Assembly (NCBI RefSeq): GCF_034424315.1
Contig: NZ_CP139972.1
Span: 5,394,001-5,458,000 of the forward strand
Source of the DNA: Chitinophaga sancti
GTDB lineage: Bacteria; Bacteroidota; Bacteroidia; Chitinophagales; Chitinophagaceae
Reading direction: 5' to 3'
Length of the DNA stretch: 64,000 nt
The notes beneath the pieces are model-generated. The model was not told where the DNA came from. It did not search any database and saw only the letters and a list, made by a program, of their open reading frames with translations. Each line of letters begins with the position of its first letter. Position 1 is the stretch's first letter. Both the position numbers and the translations under genes were made by a program. Shown one piece after another: positions 33,460 through 42,616 of the stretch.

Positions 33460-34344
33460 ATGAAGCAGTATCCACCGTCCTTTCAGTTTGTAATATTCAT
33501 TGGCTTTTTCATCGGTTTCTACCTGCTTTACTTTCTATTTTTAATTATCGTTTTTCCTCATATCAGCGGGTATACCATCTTTACGCTACAAAGTCTGGAT
33601 TCGTCGGTTCCTAAAGTTCTCGGCTATAGGAAATTAACGCAAATACTTTATACTTTAGTCGTTTATCTTTTGCCGGCAGTAATTTTTGCCAGATTAGCTG
33701 CGCCAAAGCCATTGGAATATCTTTCCATGAACCGAGCTCCAAAGGTGATCCCCGCTATATTAGCGATTTTGATAATCCTTGCAAGTCTGCCAATGGTCGA
33801 CCTTTCGGCTCAATGGAACCAAATCTGGCCCGTTTCTGAAACCATGCGTATGCAGGAAGAGGTAGCAGAGAAGATGACACGCGATCTACTCAAAATGGAC
33901 TCATTTTCTACTCTATTAGGAAACATTTTATTTTTCGCAGTGATGCCTGCCATTGCCGAAGAGGCGTTTTTCAGAAGCGTGGTACAGCGGCTGATGATCA
34001 AAATGATGCCTGTCAAAAATGGTGCATGGGTAGCCATACTGGTTACAGCCCTGCTATTCAGTGCTGTGCACCTGCAATGGTTGTCGTTTGTTCCAAGAGT
34101 GATCCTGGGTTTCCTGCTGGGTATGATTTATTATCTTACCGGCAACCTGTGGTTGTCCATACTAGCGCATTCTATCAATAACGGCTTGCAGGTAGTATTA
34201 ATGTACCTGTTCCAGATGCACCTGATGCAAACAGATCCAATGGCAAGCGGGCAGTCCAATTGGCTGGCTGCCATCGCCAGTCTGGTGGTGACAGGCCTCT
34301 GGGTATGGGTGCTGCAACGCCGCGCAAAACCAGTAATTCAATAG
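33460..34344 (+). CDS. CPBP-family intramembrane metalloprotease
   Basis: A 294-residue protein with about eight hydrophobic segments. The CPBP (Rce1-like) motif EE-x3-R is IAEEAFFR (E167, E168, R172), with the following metal-site histidines in FSAVHLQWLSF (His near 205) and LAHSINNGLQV (His near 238). These enzymes sit in the inner membrane and are linked with CAAX-type or bacteriocin-related processing, although substrates in Bacteroidota are unknown. Located upstream of cdsA with 103 bases between; probably independent. Confidence 0.9.
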   Translation: MKQYPPSFQFVIFIGFFIGFYLLYFLFLIIVFPHISGYTIFTLQSLDSSVPKVLGYRKLTQILYTLVVYLLPAVIFARLAAPKPLEYLSMNRAPKVIPAILAILIILASLPMVDLSAQWNQIWPVSETMRMQEEVAEKMTRDLLKMDSFSTLLGNILFFAVMPAIAEEAFFRSVVQRLMIKMMPVKNGAWVAILVTALLFSAVHLQWLSFVPRVILGFLLGMIYYLTGNLWLSILAHSINNGLQVVLMYLFQMHLMQTDPMASGQSNWLAAIASLVVTGLWVWVLQRRAKPVIQ

Positions 34345-34447
34345 CAACCTGTTGAATATAAGACACATTTACGTGGTAATTTTACAAATACCATTTGCAC
34401 GGACTGTTTATTTTACCCATTTTTGTACAAACTATTTCTCTTAATAG

Positions 34448-35338
34448 ATGAAAACATTCTTTACCCGTACAGCTTCGGCGTTAGTATTTGTAGCGATCAT
34501 GCTGACCGGGATCCTATACAGTGAGTTTACCTTTTTCCTGCTATTCTTCCTGGTCAATTTTTTTGCCTTAAAGGAGTATTTCAAACTCCTCCGGCATATT
34601 GATCCTGACTATGGCAATGTATCCGGGTGGCATAAGAACGGGGTGCTGGTAGCCAGCTGTGCGCTGATTCTTGCTTTTACCGGAGATCATTTTGCGGGAG
34701 GTAACCTTTCTCTTGGTTTCCTGGGCTGGTGTATTGCCATCATCTTCCTGATGGTGCTGCCGATAGGCGAAATCCTGCTTAGCAATGAGTTCTCCCTGAA
34801 AAATATCGGCTATTCAGCGATGGGCCTTCTCTATATCACCGTTTCCTTTGGCCTGCTCATTCACCTTTGCCTGAACTATAGTACTATTCAATTCACAACC
34901 GGATCAGCCGGCATCGGAACCGGCCCCTTCTGGCTCATTCCTTTGCTCCTGATCACCTTTATATGGATCAACGATACGATGGCCTATATAGTAGGCTCCC
35001 TGATAGGCAGAACCCCCTTTTTCCCGGCTATTTCTCCCAAAAAAACGATTGAGGGTACGGTAGGAGGGATGATCCTGGCCATCGCGGCTGCAGGCGTATA
35101 TGGCTATTACTGGGGCAGTCAGTGGCTGGCGCTGCAACACTGGATGGCGCTGGCAGGCCTTGCTGCGGTAATAGGTACAGCAGGCGACCTGATGGAATCT
35201 AAGCTCAAGCGTATGGCGGGAGTGAAAGATTCCGGTAATATCATGCCTGGTCATGGAGGGTTTATGGATCGCTTCGACTCCCTCATCCTGGCCGCCCCCT
35301 TTGCATGGATTTACATCCATTTCTTTGCAATGAGTTAA
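34448..35338 (+). CDS. cdsA: Phosphatidate cytidylyltransferase CdsA
   Basis: Makes CDP-diacylglycerol in the inner membrane. 296 residues with about eight membrane segments and the family signature KRMAGVKDSGNIMPGHGGFM followed by DRFDSL near the C-terminus, with the acidic metal-binding NDTMAYIVGSLIGRTPFFP before it. The stop codon overlaps the promoter element of psd, so the two phospholipid genes are adjacent and co-oriented. Confidence 0.95.
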   Translation: MKTFFTRTASALVFVAIMLTGILYSEFTFFLLFFLVNFFALKEYFKLLRHIDPDYGNVSGWHKNGVLVASCALILAFTGDHFAGGNLSLGFLGWCIAIIFLMVLPIGEILLSNEFSLKNIGYSAMGLLYITVSFGLLIHLCLNYSTIQFTTGSAGIGTGPFWLIPLLLITFIWINDTMAYIVGSLIGRTPFFPAISPKKTIEGTVGGMILAIAAAGVYGYYWGSQWLALQHWMALAGLAAVIGTAGDLMESKLKRMAGVKDSGNIMPGHGGFMDRFDSLILAAPFAWIYIHFFAMS

Positions 35339-35343
35339 CTTTG
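35336..35343 (+). promoter_or_regulatory. TAACTTTG promoter element of psd, overlapping the cdsA stop
   Basis: An exact TAnnTTTG whose first three bases are the cdsA TAA. It gives psd a leader of about 35 bases, in addition to read-through from cdsA. Confidence 0.55.
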
Positions 35344-35382
35344 TATTCGCTTAACCAAACTATATCACCTAACAATTACAGC

Positions 35383-36036
35383 ATGAAGATTCATCGAGAA
35401 GGATTGGCCAGTATTCTGATCGCCTTTGTTGTACTCGCACTCATCAGCGGTGCAGTCATTTATTTCCTCCCCGGTATGCCCCTCGTCGGCAATATCGTAG
35501 CGGCCTTTTCCCTTGTATTATTCCTGTTCATCGTTTCTTTCTTCCGTATTCCAAGCAGAGAAATGAAACTGGGAGAAAGCCTGGTAATGGCTCCCTGCGA
35601 TGGTAAAGTTGTCGTAATCGAAGAGACTTACGAACCTGAGTACTTCAAAGACAAGCGTCTGCAGGTATCTATCTTTATGAGCCCTGCTAATGTGCACGTG
35701 AACAGAAACCCAATCAGCGGAGAAGTGAAGCTGTCTCAATACCATTCAGGTAAATACCTGGTAGCATGGCACCCTAAGTCTTCAACCGAAAATGAGCGCC
35801 ATACCGTAGTGATCGGCAATGGTAAGGCAGACATTCTGGTAAGACAGATTGCCGGTGCACTTGCCCGTCGTATTGTAAACTATCTGAAACCAGGCATGCA
35901 GGTAAATCAGAATGAGGAATTGGGCTTTATCAAGTTCGGTTCCCGCGTGGACCTGTACCTGCCTATCGGTACCAAAGTGGATGTTCAACTGGAGCAGGTA
36001 GTTCGTTCCGGTCAGACAGTGATCGCTACTTTATAA
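35383..36036 (+). CDS. psd: Phosphatidylserine decarboxylase (pyruvoyl type)
   Basis: Converts phosphatidylserine to phosphatidylethanolamine. From MKIHREGLASILIAF at 35383 the protein has 217 residues, two N-terminal membrane segments (10-30 and 33-54), then the catalytic part: MAPCDGKVVVIEE, SPANVHVNRNPISGEV and the self-cleavage site FGSRVDLYLP, where S187 would become the pyruvoyl group. It is the short, Sinorhizobium-like form. The earlier in-frame ATG at 35305 lies inside cdsA and is not used. Confidence 0.94.
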   Translation: MKIHREGLASILIAFVVLALISGAVIYFLPGMPLVGNIVAAFSLVLFLFIVSFFRIPSREMKLGESLVMAPCDGKVVVIEETYEPEYFKDKRLQVSIFMSPANVHVNRNPISGEVKLSQYHSGKYLVAWHPKSSTENERHTVVIGNGKADILVRQIAGALARRIVNYLKPGMQVNQNEELGFIKFGSRVDLYLPIGTKVDVQLEQVVRSGQTVIATL

Positions 36037-36082
36037 GTAGAAAAAGGCTAACTTTAAAAGGTAACAAAAAAAACGTCCAGCT

Positions 36083-36307
36083 ATGAAGAAGATGTTATTC
36101 AGTGCGATGACCCTGCTTTTCCTGACAGGTGCCGCTATGGCCCAGGATAAACAAAAGGCAAAAGCCTGCTGTAAGAAGGATGCTACCGGAAAAAGTGCCT
36201 GCTGCAAGCAACCGGCTAATACAGCCAGCCAGCGGGCAAAGGCGGCCAAACCCGCTCCGGCAACCACACAGGCTACGCCAGCAGCAAAACCTGCCAACAA
36301 GAAATAA
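36083..36307 (+). CDS. Small exported protein with CC pairs and Ala/Lys/Pro tail
   Basis: A 74-residue protein of no family known to me. A signal peptide (MKKMLFSAMTLLFLTGAAMAQ) leaves a mature 53-residue peptide with two Cys-Cys pairs (KACCKK and SACCKQ, 12 residues apart) and a basic low-complexity tail (AKAAKPAPATTQATPAAKPA). The cysteine pairs could bind metal or form disulfides in the periplasm. 46 bases after psd and ended by a shared terminator. Confidence 0.7.
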   Translation: MKKMLFSAMTLLFLTGAAMAQDKQKAKACCKKDATGKSACCKQPANTASQRAKAAKPAPATTQATPAAKPANKK

Positions 36308-36309
36308 TT

Positions 36310-36343
36310 AAAAAAGCCGGCTACCTGTAGCCGGCTTTTTTTA
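36310..36343. terminator. Bidirectional terminator
   Basis: A 14-bp stem (AAAAAAGCCGGCTA and complement, 4-base loop) with A- and T-runs on both sides. It serves the small exported-protein gene and, on the other strand, overlaps the stop of the HAD gene at 36341. Confidence 0.9.
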
Positions 36344-37039
36344 TAGAATATCTTTTAGCTCATGCAGATCCCGGATCACATAGGTCGGTGTTAAATCACC
36401 GGTCACAGGCACCAGGTTATTGAAATACACCTGGTCCATTCCCACATTATGTGCCCCGATAATATCAATATTCAGTGCATCACCGATCATAATACTTGAT
36501 TCAGCAGTAGCCCCAGCCAGGTTGATCGCGTAATCGAATATTTCGCGGTAAGGTTTGAGACTTCCAGCTGCTTCTGATGTGATGACGTGTGTAAAGAAAT
36601 GATCTATCCCGGAGCTTTTCATCTTGATCAGCTGCGTAGCTTCAAAACCATTCGTGATCATATTCATTGGATAGTTCTTTGCGGCCAGGTATTCCAATAC
36701 TTCTTTTGTATTGGGAAATAAAGCAGTTTTGTACGGCAATATTTCCAGGAACTGAGTACCCAGTGCATGTGATAATTTATCATCTCCTATCTTGAAATCC
36801 AGCAGGGTCCTGCTGAATCTTTTGGTTCTAAGATCATTTCGGGTGATAAATCCTTTGCGAAAGCGATCCCACAAGATCTCATTATGCATCATGTAAGTGC
36901 GGTGAAATACCTCAAATGAGGGCACTCCTCTGCTGGCAAGTGTATGTGTGTGGTATAATTCTTCTAAGACCTGGTAAGCATTTGTTTCAAAATCCCATAA
37001 AGTGTGGTCCAGGTCGAAAAATATATGCTTGTATTTCAT
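36341..37039 (-). CDS. YjjG-family noncanonical pyrimidine nucleotidase (HAD)
   Basis: A 232-residue HAD hydrolase from the Met at 37039 (MKYKHIFFDLDHTLWDFETN); the frame continues upstream to 37093 without family resemblance. Motif I is FFDLDHTLWDF, motif II MNMITNG, motif III the Lys in GSLKPYREIF and motif IV IMIGDALNIDIIGA. This set is that of YjjG, a 5'-nucleotidase that clears unusual pyrimidine nucleotides. Divergent from the SDR gene at 37099. Confidence 0.88.
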   Translation of the reverse strand: MKYKHIFFDLDHTLWDFETNAYQVLEELYHTHTLASRGVPSFEVFHRTYMMHNEILWDRFRKGFITRNDLRTKRFSRTLLDFKIGDDKLSHALGTQFLEILPYKTALFPNTKEVLEYLAAKNYPMNMITNGFEATQLIKMKSSGIDHFFTHVITSEAAGSLKPYREIFDYAINLAGATAESSIMIGDALNIDIIGAHNVGMDQVYFNNLVPVTGDLTPTYVIRDLHELKDIL

Positions 37040-37045
37040 GTACTG

Positions 37046-37053
37046 CAAAGATA
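37046..37053 (-). promoter_or_regulatory. TATCTTTG promoter element of the YjjG-type gene
   Basis: Exact TAnnTTTG on the - strand, 6 bases before the start codon at 37039. Confidence 0.55.
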
Positions 37054-37098
37054 CGGAATCCACATTTTTTACTATTTTCCAGCTTCTAAACAAGATTT

Positions 37099-37803
37099 AT
37101 GAACGCAGTAGTCACAGGTGCCAGTAAGGGTATAGGGAAAGCCATCGCCGAAAAACTGGCCGTGGAAGGATTTAACGTAGCCATCTGTTCCAGGGATGCA
37201 GCAAAACTGGAAGATGCCGCTGCTGATATTAAAGCAAAGGCACCACAGGCGGAGGTATTAACATTCTCTGCCGATATGAGTAAAAAAGAAGATGTATTGG
37301 CTTTTGCCAACAAAATAAAGGAGATATTCCAGACAGTGGATATCCTTGTAAACAATGCAGGACTCTACCTTCCCGGTGCCCTGCACGAGCAGGAAGACGG
37401 GCTGCTGGAGTACCTGATGGCCGTAAATGTATTTAGCGCACATACCATCACCCGGCAATTATTACCCTCAATGATCACACAACGTAAAGGACACATCTTT
37501 AACCTTTGCTCTACCGCCAGTTACCAGGCCTATCCGAATGGAGGGGCATACAGCATTACCAAATTTGCCCTGCTGGGCTTCTCAAAAAACCTGCGCGAAG
37601 AGCTGAAAAATCACAACGTGAAAGTAACCGCTTTGAGCCCCGGTCCAACCCTCACCGCATCCTGGGATGGATGGGATGGCCCGGCAGACAGAATGATGGA
37701 GCCTGCCGATGTAGCCAGGCTGCTATGGGCCGCCTACACCCTCTCCGCTCAGGCCGTTGTGGAAGAAGTCATTATGCGCCCGATTTTGGGTGATATTGGC
37801 TAA
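37099..37803 (+). CDS. Short-chain dehydrogenase/reductase
   Basis: A 234-residue classical SDR. VTGASKGIGKAIAEKLA (5-21) binds the cofactor, NNAG (91-94) and the catalytic Y-x3-K in GGAYSITKFAL are in place, with Ser of STASY before it. SRDAAKLE after the first strands suggests NADP preference. Close to the 3-ketoacyl-(acp) reductase-like, FabG-related type; substrate unknown. Single gene. Confidence 0.9.
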   Translation: MNAVVTGASKGIGKAIAEKLAVEGFNVAICSRDAAKLEDAAADIKAKAPQAEVLTFSADMSKKEDVLAFANKIKEIFQTVDILVNNAGLYLPGALHEQEDGLLEYLMAVNVFSAHTITRQLLPSMITQRKGHIFNLCSTASYQAYPNGGAYSITKFALLGFSKNLREELKNHNVKVTALSPGPTLTASWDGWDGPADRMMEPADVARLLWAAYTLSAQAVVEEVIMRPILGDIG

Positions 37804-37895
37804 ATCCCTTACAAGCAAGCGTTTTACGCCCTCATATCCATATTTTTTTAACTAACTTTTAACCGCGACAGCCTCTTTATGGGGTGCCGTTTGGT

Positions 37896-37903
37896 TAAAT
37901 TTG
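37896..37903 (+). promoter_or_regulatory. TAAATTTG promoter element of batD
   Basis: Exact TAnnTTTG, 9 bases before the batD ATG at 37913. Confidence 0.55.
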
Positions 37904-37912
37904 TTATACATT

Positions 37913-39901
37913 ATGAAGGTCATCACTGTTAGTATAAGGAGGTCGCTACTATCCCTGCTGTTTTTAATGGGCATAGTATCCAGCCTGCAAGCGCAGGAAT
38001 TTAAATTCACTACCACGGTATCAAGTAATAAGGTGGCACTGGATGAGCCATTCCAGATCCAGTTCATGCTGGAGAATGGCACGAATGTAACCCAGTTTAC
38101 ACCACCGAATTTCAATGACTTTGAACTGCTGCAGGGCCCTAACCAGATGCAGGGTACTTCCATCGTCAATGGCAGACGTTCTGATTATATCGCTCTCGTC
38201 TACCTGATCCGTGCAAAACGGGTGGGCAACTTTACCATACCTGCCGCTGCTGCACGTGTGAACGGTGATGTGGTGAAATCCAATCCTGTTACCATCGAGG
38301 TCGCAAAAGGAATCAGTGGTTCTGCTGCCCAACAGCTACAACCGCAACGCCAGCAGGTACCTGCCAATCCTTTTGCAGGCATGGGCCAGCGGAGTGCCCC
38401 CAGCCACCAGGCAGAGGAAATGGAAGGTGTGCTTAAAAACGGTGAAGACATCAATGCCAAGCTAAAAAAGAACATTTTTGTGAAAGTGGATGTTGACAAA
38501 ACATCCCTCTTCGAAGGCGAACAGCTGACTGCGACCTACAAGCTGTATACCCGCCTCCCGACTAATGCCAGTGTGACCAAAGTACCCGCCTTCAAAGGGT
38601 TTTCCGCCAAGGATATAGAATTACCAAACCCGCCACAGGCCAGCGAAGAAATGGTGAATGGCATTCCTTACAGGGTATTTGTGATCCGCAAAACCATGCT
38701 GTTCCCTATGCAATCCGGAACGCTGGAACTGGATCCGGTAGAAGTAGACAACCATGTAAGACTGGTGAAACTGGTGAAGAATGGTAAACGCAGAGATCCG
38801 ATGGCCGACCTGTTCAACGACCCCGCTTTCAAAGATGCCTTCAATGATCCTTTCTTTGATGACCTCTTTAACCGGCCGGAAGTTGAATACCAGGATGTGC
38901 CTTATAAGATCCAGACAGCACCGGTAAAAGTAACAGTTAAACCGCTGCCGATCGATAGCCGCCCGGCGAGCTACAATGGCGCAGTAGGTAAATTCACCAT
39001 GACTGCTGCTATAGACAAAAATAGCCTGTCTACCGACGATGCGCTTACCCTGAAAGTAACGATCTCCGGTCAGGGTAATGTGAACCTGCTCAATCCACCT
39101 AAAGTTGAGATCCCTGCCAGTTTTGATAAATACGACCCTAAGGTGTCTGACAATATTGAGAAGAACAGCAACCCGCTTTCTGGTAGCCGAACTTATGAAT
39201 ATGTGCTGATGCCTGTAGAAGCAGGGGAGCAGGTGATTCCCCCGGTGGAGTTCTCTTACTTTGATGCTGCCTCTAAAACTTATAAAACCGTTACATCACA
39301 ACCATTCAACATTCATGTAACTGCAGGTAAACAAACGAAGAGAGAGAAAGAAGACTTTAGCATTAACAAAAATGCGATCACGAATAACAGCCATAAGGTG
39401 CAGGATTGGGTAAAACACAATACCTGGTTCATTACCTCCATCTGGTTCTACCTGCTTCTGATCCTGCCACTGCTGGCCCTGATCGGTGCATGGCTGATCC
39501 GCCGCAGGCTTGACTACCAGCAGAATAATGCGGCCTTCCTGAAACATCGCTATGCAAATAAAGTAGCGCTTAAACGACTGGAACTGGCTGCCCGTTACCT
39601 GAAAGAAGGCAAGGACAAAGCCTTCTACGAAGAGACTTCCCGTGCTGTATGGGGCTATCTCAGTAACAAGCTGCATGTACCATTCGCTGATCTGAGCAAA
39701 CAACTGATCCAGGATAAACTGGCGCAGCAACAGATAAGTGAAGCATATACTGCCGACCTGTTTGACCTGCTGGATAATTGTGAAATAGCGCTGTATACAC
39801 CGAATCACAACAACACTAAAATGCAGGGTACCTATCAACAGGCCGTGCAGGTGATCAGCAAACTGGAAGATGAACTGACAAGGGCGAAGAGCGCCGTTTA
39901 A
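37913..39901 (+). CDS. batD: BatD-family protein (aerotolerance operon type)
   Basis: A 662-residue membrane-anchored exported protein. A signal peptide (to SLQAQ) is followed by repeated immunoglobulin-like domains (FKFTTTVSSNKVALDEPFQI, the typical start of BatD/'oxygen tolerance' proteins), a Pro/Gln-rich spacer (about 145-165), a membrane helix near residues 505-525 and a cytoplasmic helical tail. Bat proteins are linked to stress tolerance in Bacteroides and Leptospira; the mechanism is unclear. The usual batA-batB-batC partners are not within this window; only batE follows. Confidence 0.88.
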   Translation: MKVITVSIRRSLLSLLFLMGIVSSLQAQEFKFTTTVSSNKVALDEPFQIQFMLENGTNVTQFTPPNFNDFELLQGPNQMQGTSIVNGRRSDYIALVYLIRAKRVGNFTIPAAAARVNGDVVKSNPVTIEVAKGISGSAAQQLQPQRQQVPANPFAGMGQRSAPSHQAEEMEGVLKNGEDINAKLKKNIFVKVDVDKTSLFEGEQLTATYKLYTRLPTNASVTKVPAFKGFSAKDIELPNPPQASEEMVNGIPYRVFVIRKTMLFPMQSGTLELDPVEVDNHVRLVKLVKNGKRRDPMADLFNDPAFKDAFNDPFFDDLFNRPEVEYQDVPYKIQTAPVKVTVKPLPIDSRPASYNGAVGKFTMTAAIDKNSLSTDDALTLKVTISGQGNVNLLNPPKVEIPASFDKYDPKVSDNIEKNSNPLSGSRTYEYVLMPVEAGEQVIPPVEFSYFDAASKTYKTVTSQPFNIHVTAGKQTKREKEDFSINKNAITNNSHKVQDWVKHNTWFITSIWFYLLLILPLLALIGAWLIRRRLDYQQNNAAFLKHRYANKVALKRLELAARYLKEGKDKAFYEETSRAVWGYLSNKLHVPFADLSKQLIQDKLAQQQISEAYTADLFDLLDNCEIALYTPNHNNTKMQGTYQQAVQVISKLEDELTRAKSAV

Positions 39902-39918
39902 ATAAAATCATAGTCAAC

Positions 39919-40680
39919 GTGAAACACATCGTAACCGCTATACTTTTATGTATCCTGCTGAGCAGTACCCGCTTACTGGCGGCAGCAGCTCCCCAGCAGG
40001 ATTTTGAGAAAGCCAATTCCCTTTTCAGACAAAAACAATACACTGAAGCGGCTAACATCTATCAGCGACTGGTCGATGAAGGGTTCGATCAGCCGGAACT
40101 ATTGATCAATACAGGCAATGCCTGGTACAAGGCTAACCGTACCGGTCTGGCAGTGTATAACTACGAGAAAGCACTGCTTGTGGATCCGTTCAGCAAAGCA
40201 GCGCAACACAATCTCTCTATTGCCAATCAGCGGGTAGAGGGTTACGTCAATGAACTCCCTCAGCTGTTTTTCCAGCAATGGTGGACGGCAGCAAAATATA
40301 TGCATTCGCCCAATGGCTGGGCTACCGGCACGATTATTTTCTTCTGGCTCACGGTGATGGGAGGTATTATGCTCCTGCTGCGCCCTGTGTTGCTGCCCAC
40401 AGTAGTCAGGAGTGCTACAGGCTTACTGGGTTTACTTTTCGCCTTCTACCTGTTTATGAGTATCACAACTTATGTAAATGCTACTTCGCATGACAATGGC
40501 ATCATCATGGGGAGTGTGGTCAAGGTAAAGTCAGCGCCAGACCAGGATAGTAAGGATCTGTTCGAACTACATGAAGGTGTAAAAGTGCAGATTATTGATG
40601 GTACCAGTGAGTTTTGTAAGATAGAATTGCCAGATGGTAAAACAGGCTGGATGGCATGTGGGGAAATCAAAAAACTATAA
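39919..40680 (+). CDS. batE: BatE-type TPR/SH3 membrane protein
   Basis: A 253-residue protein starting at GTG, 17 bases after batD. It has a signal sequence, two or three tetratricopeptide repeats (FEKANSLFRQKQYTEAANIY, LINTGNAWYKANRTGLAVYN), two membrane segments near residues 135-180, and a C-terminal bacterial SH3 domain (VVKVKSAPDQDSKDLFELHE, TGWM). This order is that of BatE. It converges with the LytTR regulator and overlaps it by 6 bases. Confidence 0.85.
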   Translation: MKHIVTAILLCILLSSTRLLAAAAPQQDFEKANSLFRQKQYTEAANIYQRLVDEGFDQPELLINTGNAWYKANRTGLAVYNYEKALLVDPFSKAAQHNLSIANQRVEGYVNELPQLFFQQWWTAAKYMHSPNGWATGTIIFFWLTVMGGIMLLLRPVLLPTVVRSATGLLGLLFAFYLFMSITTYVNATSHDNGIIMGSVVKVKSAPDQDSKDLFELHEGVKVQIIDGTSEFCKIELPDGKTGWMACGEIKKL

Positions 40681-41430
40681 GCGTTCTATTCGCTCCATGA
40701 AATCCTGTTTCCTTTGCCGGGAGACGGGAATACAACTTCCATCATTCATAATAATTTCTCCTCCGTCACCCTTCAGGTAACGCTCCATGTAGTTCAGGTT
40801 TACTACATAGCTGTGGTGTACCCTGAAGAATCCTTTATTACGCAGCATATTTTCCATCTCTTTGAGAGATCGGAATACAATGGCCGGTTCCGGGGCGGAC
40901 AGCAGGTGTACGCGGGTATTGATCCCGTCTGCCATGCAATAGAGGATATCTTTTATCAGGATCATTCGTAAGCCCTCAGCACTGGGCAGCCCCAATCGCT
41001 CACCAGGGTGCAGCTGCTGATGCAGTAGTTCCATGGTATTACCTGTACGGACAGGAGGCTTTTCGGTACAATGTGCCTGGTGAACCATCGCCTTATCTAC
41101 CGCTTCCTGCAGATCATCTTTCAGAATGGGTTTCAGCAAAAAGTCAACAACACTGTGACGTATTGCCTCCAGGGCATATGCTTCGTGGGAGGTAGTGATA
41201 ATGATGGATGTATTGGTATGGCCGCAGGCTTTAATCACCTCAAAACCATTGAGGCCAGGCATTTCCACATCCAGGAATACCAGTTCGGGGCGATGTTTCT
41301 CTATGGCTTCAAGCGCCGACCGGCCATCAGCACATACTGCAACGACATTAACAGAGGGGCAATGTTTCTCCAGTAGTAGTTTTAGTACACTCCGGCTCAG
41401 CTTTTCGTCATCAACGATGATGGTTCGCAT
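40675..41430 (-). CDS. LytTR-family response regulator
   Basis: A 251-residue regulator: receiver domain 1-120 with phospho-acceptor D54 (LVFLDVEMPG) and K102 region FLLKPI, then a LytTR DNA-binding domain (about 150-250) with ILYCMADGINTRV and FFRVHHSYVVNLNYMERY. Its partner kinase is at 41637-42428 on the same strand with 206 bases between, so the kinase gene is upstream and may have a separate transcript. Confidence 0.93.
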   Translation of the reverse strand: MRTIIVDDEKLSRSVLKLLLEKHCPSVNVVAVCADGRSALEAIEKHRPELVFLDVEMPGLNGFEVIKACGHTNTSIIITTSHEAYALEAIRHSVVDFLLKPILKDDLQEAVDKAMVHQAHCTEKPPVRTGNTMELLHQQLHPGERLGLPSAEGLRMILIKDILYCMADGINTRVHLLSAPEPAIVFRSLKEMENMLRNKGFFRVHHSYVVNLNYMERYLKGDGGEIIMNDGSCIPVSRQRKQDFMERIERL

Positions 41431-41636
41431 GATTAGTTAATAATTGTATTCCTCTAATCTGATTTAGGGGTAGTGGTGTATAGAGATAATACTTTGATAA
41501 ATTGGTTTACGAGTAATGATTATCCTGCGATGAAAATACAAAATCTGCGGACATCGAAACTAATTTTAATTGCTTGCTGACGCCTGCGGTATGAGTATTC
41601 CCTGCGGCCGGCTTTAAAATAAAACGGCGCAAAGTG

Positions 41637-42428
41637 CTATACTTCATGCCCAGGCATCATTCGGCTGTTAACATGCAGCATAGAGATTTTAATACGGTGT
41701 CCGCTAGGATCTTCTTCTTCAGCTATCTGTGCCTGGATGTGATATTTTTCATTGATCACCTGCAGCCTTTCGCCGGCAATCGTAATCCCTTTAGTCAGGT
41801 AGGATTGCTGGTCCAGGTCGGGGGCATCCTGTTGCACGCCATTATCTTCTATGCATACGGCAATAGTATCTCCCTCGCGGTCAATGGTGATATTGAGCAT
41901 ACCACCTTTGCCCGGCCGCAGGAGCAGGCGACGCCAGATGACATCCTGTACATATGGCTGTATTAGCAGGGGAGGAATAAAAGTTAGCTGCTGAGCAACA
42001 GCAGGAAGTACTTCCAGCTGGTATTCGAACTGCGGGCCGAACCGGAGCTGTTCCAGTTGCAGATAGAGCTCCAGTGCCTCCACATCTTCTTCGAGGTTCA
42101 CCCATTCTTTGTTACAATTACGGATGATGAGCCGCATTAAGCGGGCAAAGCGTGTAAGGTAAAGGGATGCCAGATCCGTACTGGTAGTCAGGATGTAGTG
42201 GTGTATAGCATTCAGGCTATTAAAAATAAAGTGGGGGTTCATCTGCGCCTGAAATGCATGCATTTCAAGATGGACGAGTGCCAGCTGCCTGCTTATCTCT
42301 TTGGCTACATCCTTTTTCAGCTTATTTTCCCGGCTTCGGAACAGAATCAATACCAGGGTCAGGCTCAACAAAAAAAACAGCCAATATTGCCAACCCGCTG
42401 CATTGAACAAATCAAAGCAAAAACTCAC
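41637..42428 (-). CDS. LytS/YpdA-type sensor kinase with altered ATP-binding motif
   Basis: A 263-residue protein with one N-terminal membrane segment (14-30) and a short coiled linker. The His-kinase box is typical: QAQMNPHFIFNSLNAI, H66. In this family the N-box reads PxLVENAIKHG; here it is PPLLIQPYVQDVIWRRLL (about 152-169), with Gln-Asp in place of Glu-Asn and Arg in place of His. The G-box (IEDNGVQQD.., then TKGITIAGERLQVI) is also less regular. Nucleotide binding may thus be changed or lost. The partner regulator is downstream. Confidence 0.85.
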   Translation of the reverse strand: MSFCFDLFNAAGWQYWLFFLLSLTLVLILFRSRENKLKKDVAKEISRQLALVHLEMHAFQAQMNPHFIFNSLNAIHHYILTTSTDLASLYLTRFARLMRLIIRNCNKEWVNLEEDVEALELYLQLEQLRFGPQFEYQLEVLPAVAQQLTFIPPLLIQPYVQDVIWRRLLLRPGKGGMLNITIDREGDTIAVCIEDNGVQQDAPDLDQQSYLTKGITIAGERLQVINEKYHIQAQIAEEEDPSGHRIKISMLHVNSRMMPGHEV

Positions 42429-42520
42429 GCCTTATCGGTTTACTTTTCCAAGGATACAATTAACTCTTAGTTCGGAACGAAATGCAGATGTCTGACTATG
42501 ACTAACAATATCCGTCAAAT

Positions 42521-42532
42521 CCGCTTAAGCGG
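42521..42532. promoter_or_regulatory. 12-bp perfect palindrome upstream of the LytS-type kinase gene
   Basis: CCGCTTAAGCGG lies 93 bases before the kinase start in a gap without genes (42429-42622). It could be an operator. Apart from it and the terminator at 42617-42655 I see nothing in the gap. Confidence 0.35.
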
Positions 42533-42616
42533 GAAGCAACACTTATTACTAGGCAGTTTTTATACTAAAAACGGTGTCTATTGGCCGGTAAGTGGTAGGA
42601 GAAGCATGGTTTATAA

